13,467 nt of DNA, from positions 1 through 13,467 of the forward strand of contig JBBIII010000066.1 of assembly GCA_037446575.1 (NCBI GenBank), read 5' to 3'. Shown in pieces: positions 13,437 through 13,467 of the stretch. Each line of letters starts with the position of its first letter. Within the stretch, counting starts at the first letter, position 1. The translations under genes and the position numbers were made by a program. The stretch is from JBBIII01 sp037446575. Lineage in GTDB: Bacteria; Bacteroidota; Ignavibacteria; UBA10030. The notes under the pieces were generated by a model, which searched no databases, was not told the DNA's origin, and was given only the letters and a program-made list of their open reading frames with translations.

Positions 13437-13467
13437 GGAGAGGCAGAATTCAGAATGTAGAATACAG
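13437..13467. other. Right edge of window after the ftsB-like gene
   Basis: After the stop codon come a ggagagg run and then agaattcagaatgtagaata, which has the low-complexity 'gaattcagaat' character of short interspersed repeats. It is too short to assign; no start codon is usable within the window. Confidence 0.3.

Overview
The window is chromosomal DNA from a low-GC, Gram-negative-type bacterium, most likely of the Bacteroidota/Chlorobiota/Ignavibacteriota group. The support is indirect. It has a meso-diaminopimelate pathway gene (lysA), a trigger factor with a degenerate PPIase region, a secreted TPR protein with a 'MNAQ'-type signal peptide, few strong Shine-Dalgarno sites and many small interspersed palindromes. 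No 16S rRNA or other decisive marker is present.

Layout from left to right. Positions 1-590 are non-coding and rich in small repeats: a perfect 10-bp palindrome, a degenerate direct-repeat pair and a terminator-like hairpin on the + strand. Positions 591-3932 carry a minus-strand protein quality-control cluster in transcription order tRNA-Leu(UAG), tig, clpP, clpX. A DUF454 (YbaN-like) membrane protein (4149-4568) and a large secreted TPR protein (4683-6587) lie upstream on the same strand. At about 6.6-6.8 kb transcription diverges: a small site-2-protease-family (M50) membrane metalloprotease (TTG start) and lysA run rightwards. A roughly 600-bp non-coding stretch after lysA contains a 249-bp element bounded by perfect 14-bp inverted repeats and filled with nested palindromes.

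The next unit is on the minus strand: an NSS (neurotransmitter:sodium symporter) family transporter whose stop codon overlaps (ATGA) the start of a 45-codon, one-helix protein resembling the MetS small subunit of MetP/MetS importers. Its leader holds two perfect inverted repeats. Upstream of it, four copies of a 39-bp tandem repeat lie just before ddl, which points the other way. The last genes, all on + and tightly spaced, are ddl (D-Ala-D-Ala ligase), a short HicB-like protein, a HicA-like protein and an FtsB/DivIC-type division protein. HicB/HicA overlap by 4 nt and HicA/FtsB by 1 nt.

Most coding content is housekeeping: protein folding and degradation, lysine/DAP and peptidoglycan precursor synthesis, and division. 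The less ordinary items are the NSS-transporter/small-protein pair, the hicBA-like pair joined to a division gene, the 249-bp palindrome-rich element, the tandem repeat before ddl, and the unrecognised secreted TPR protein. I did not find a clearly new multi-gene system; the findings are local oddities.
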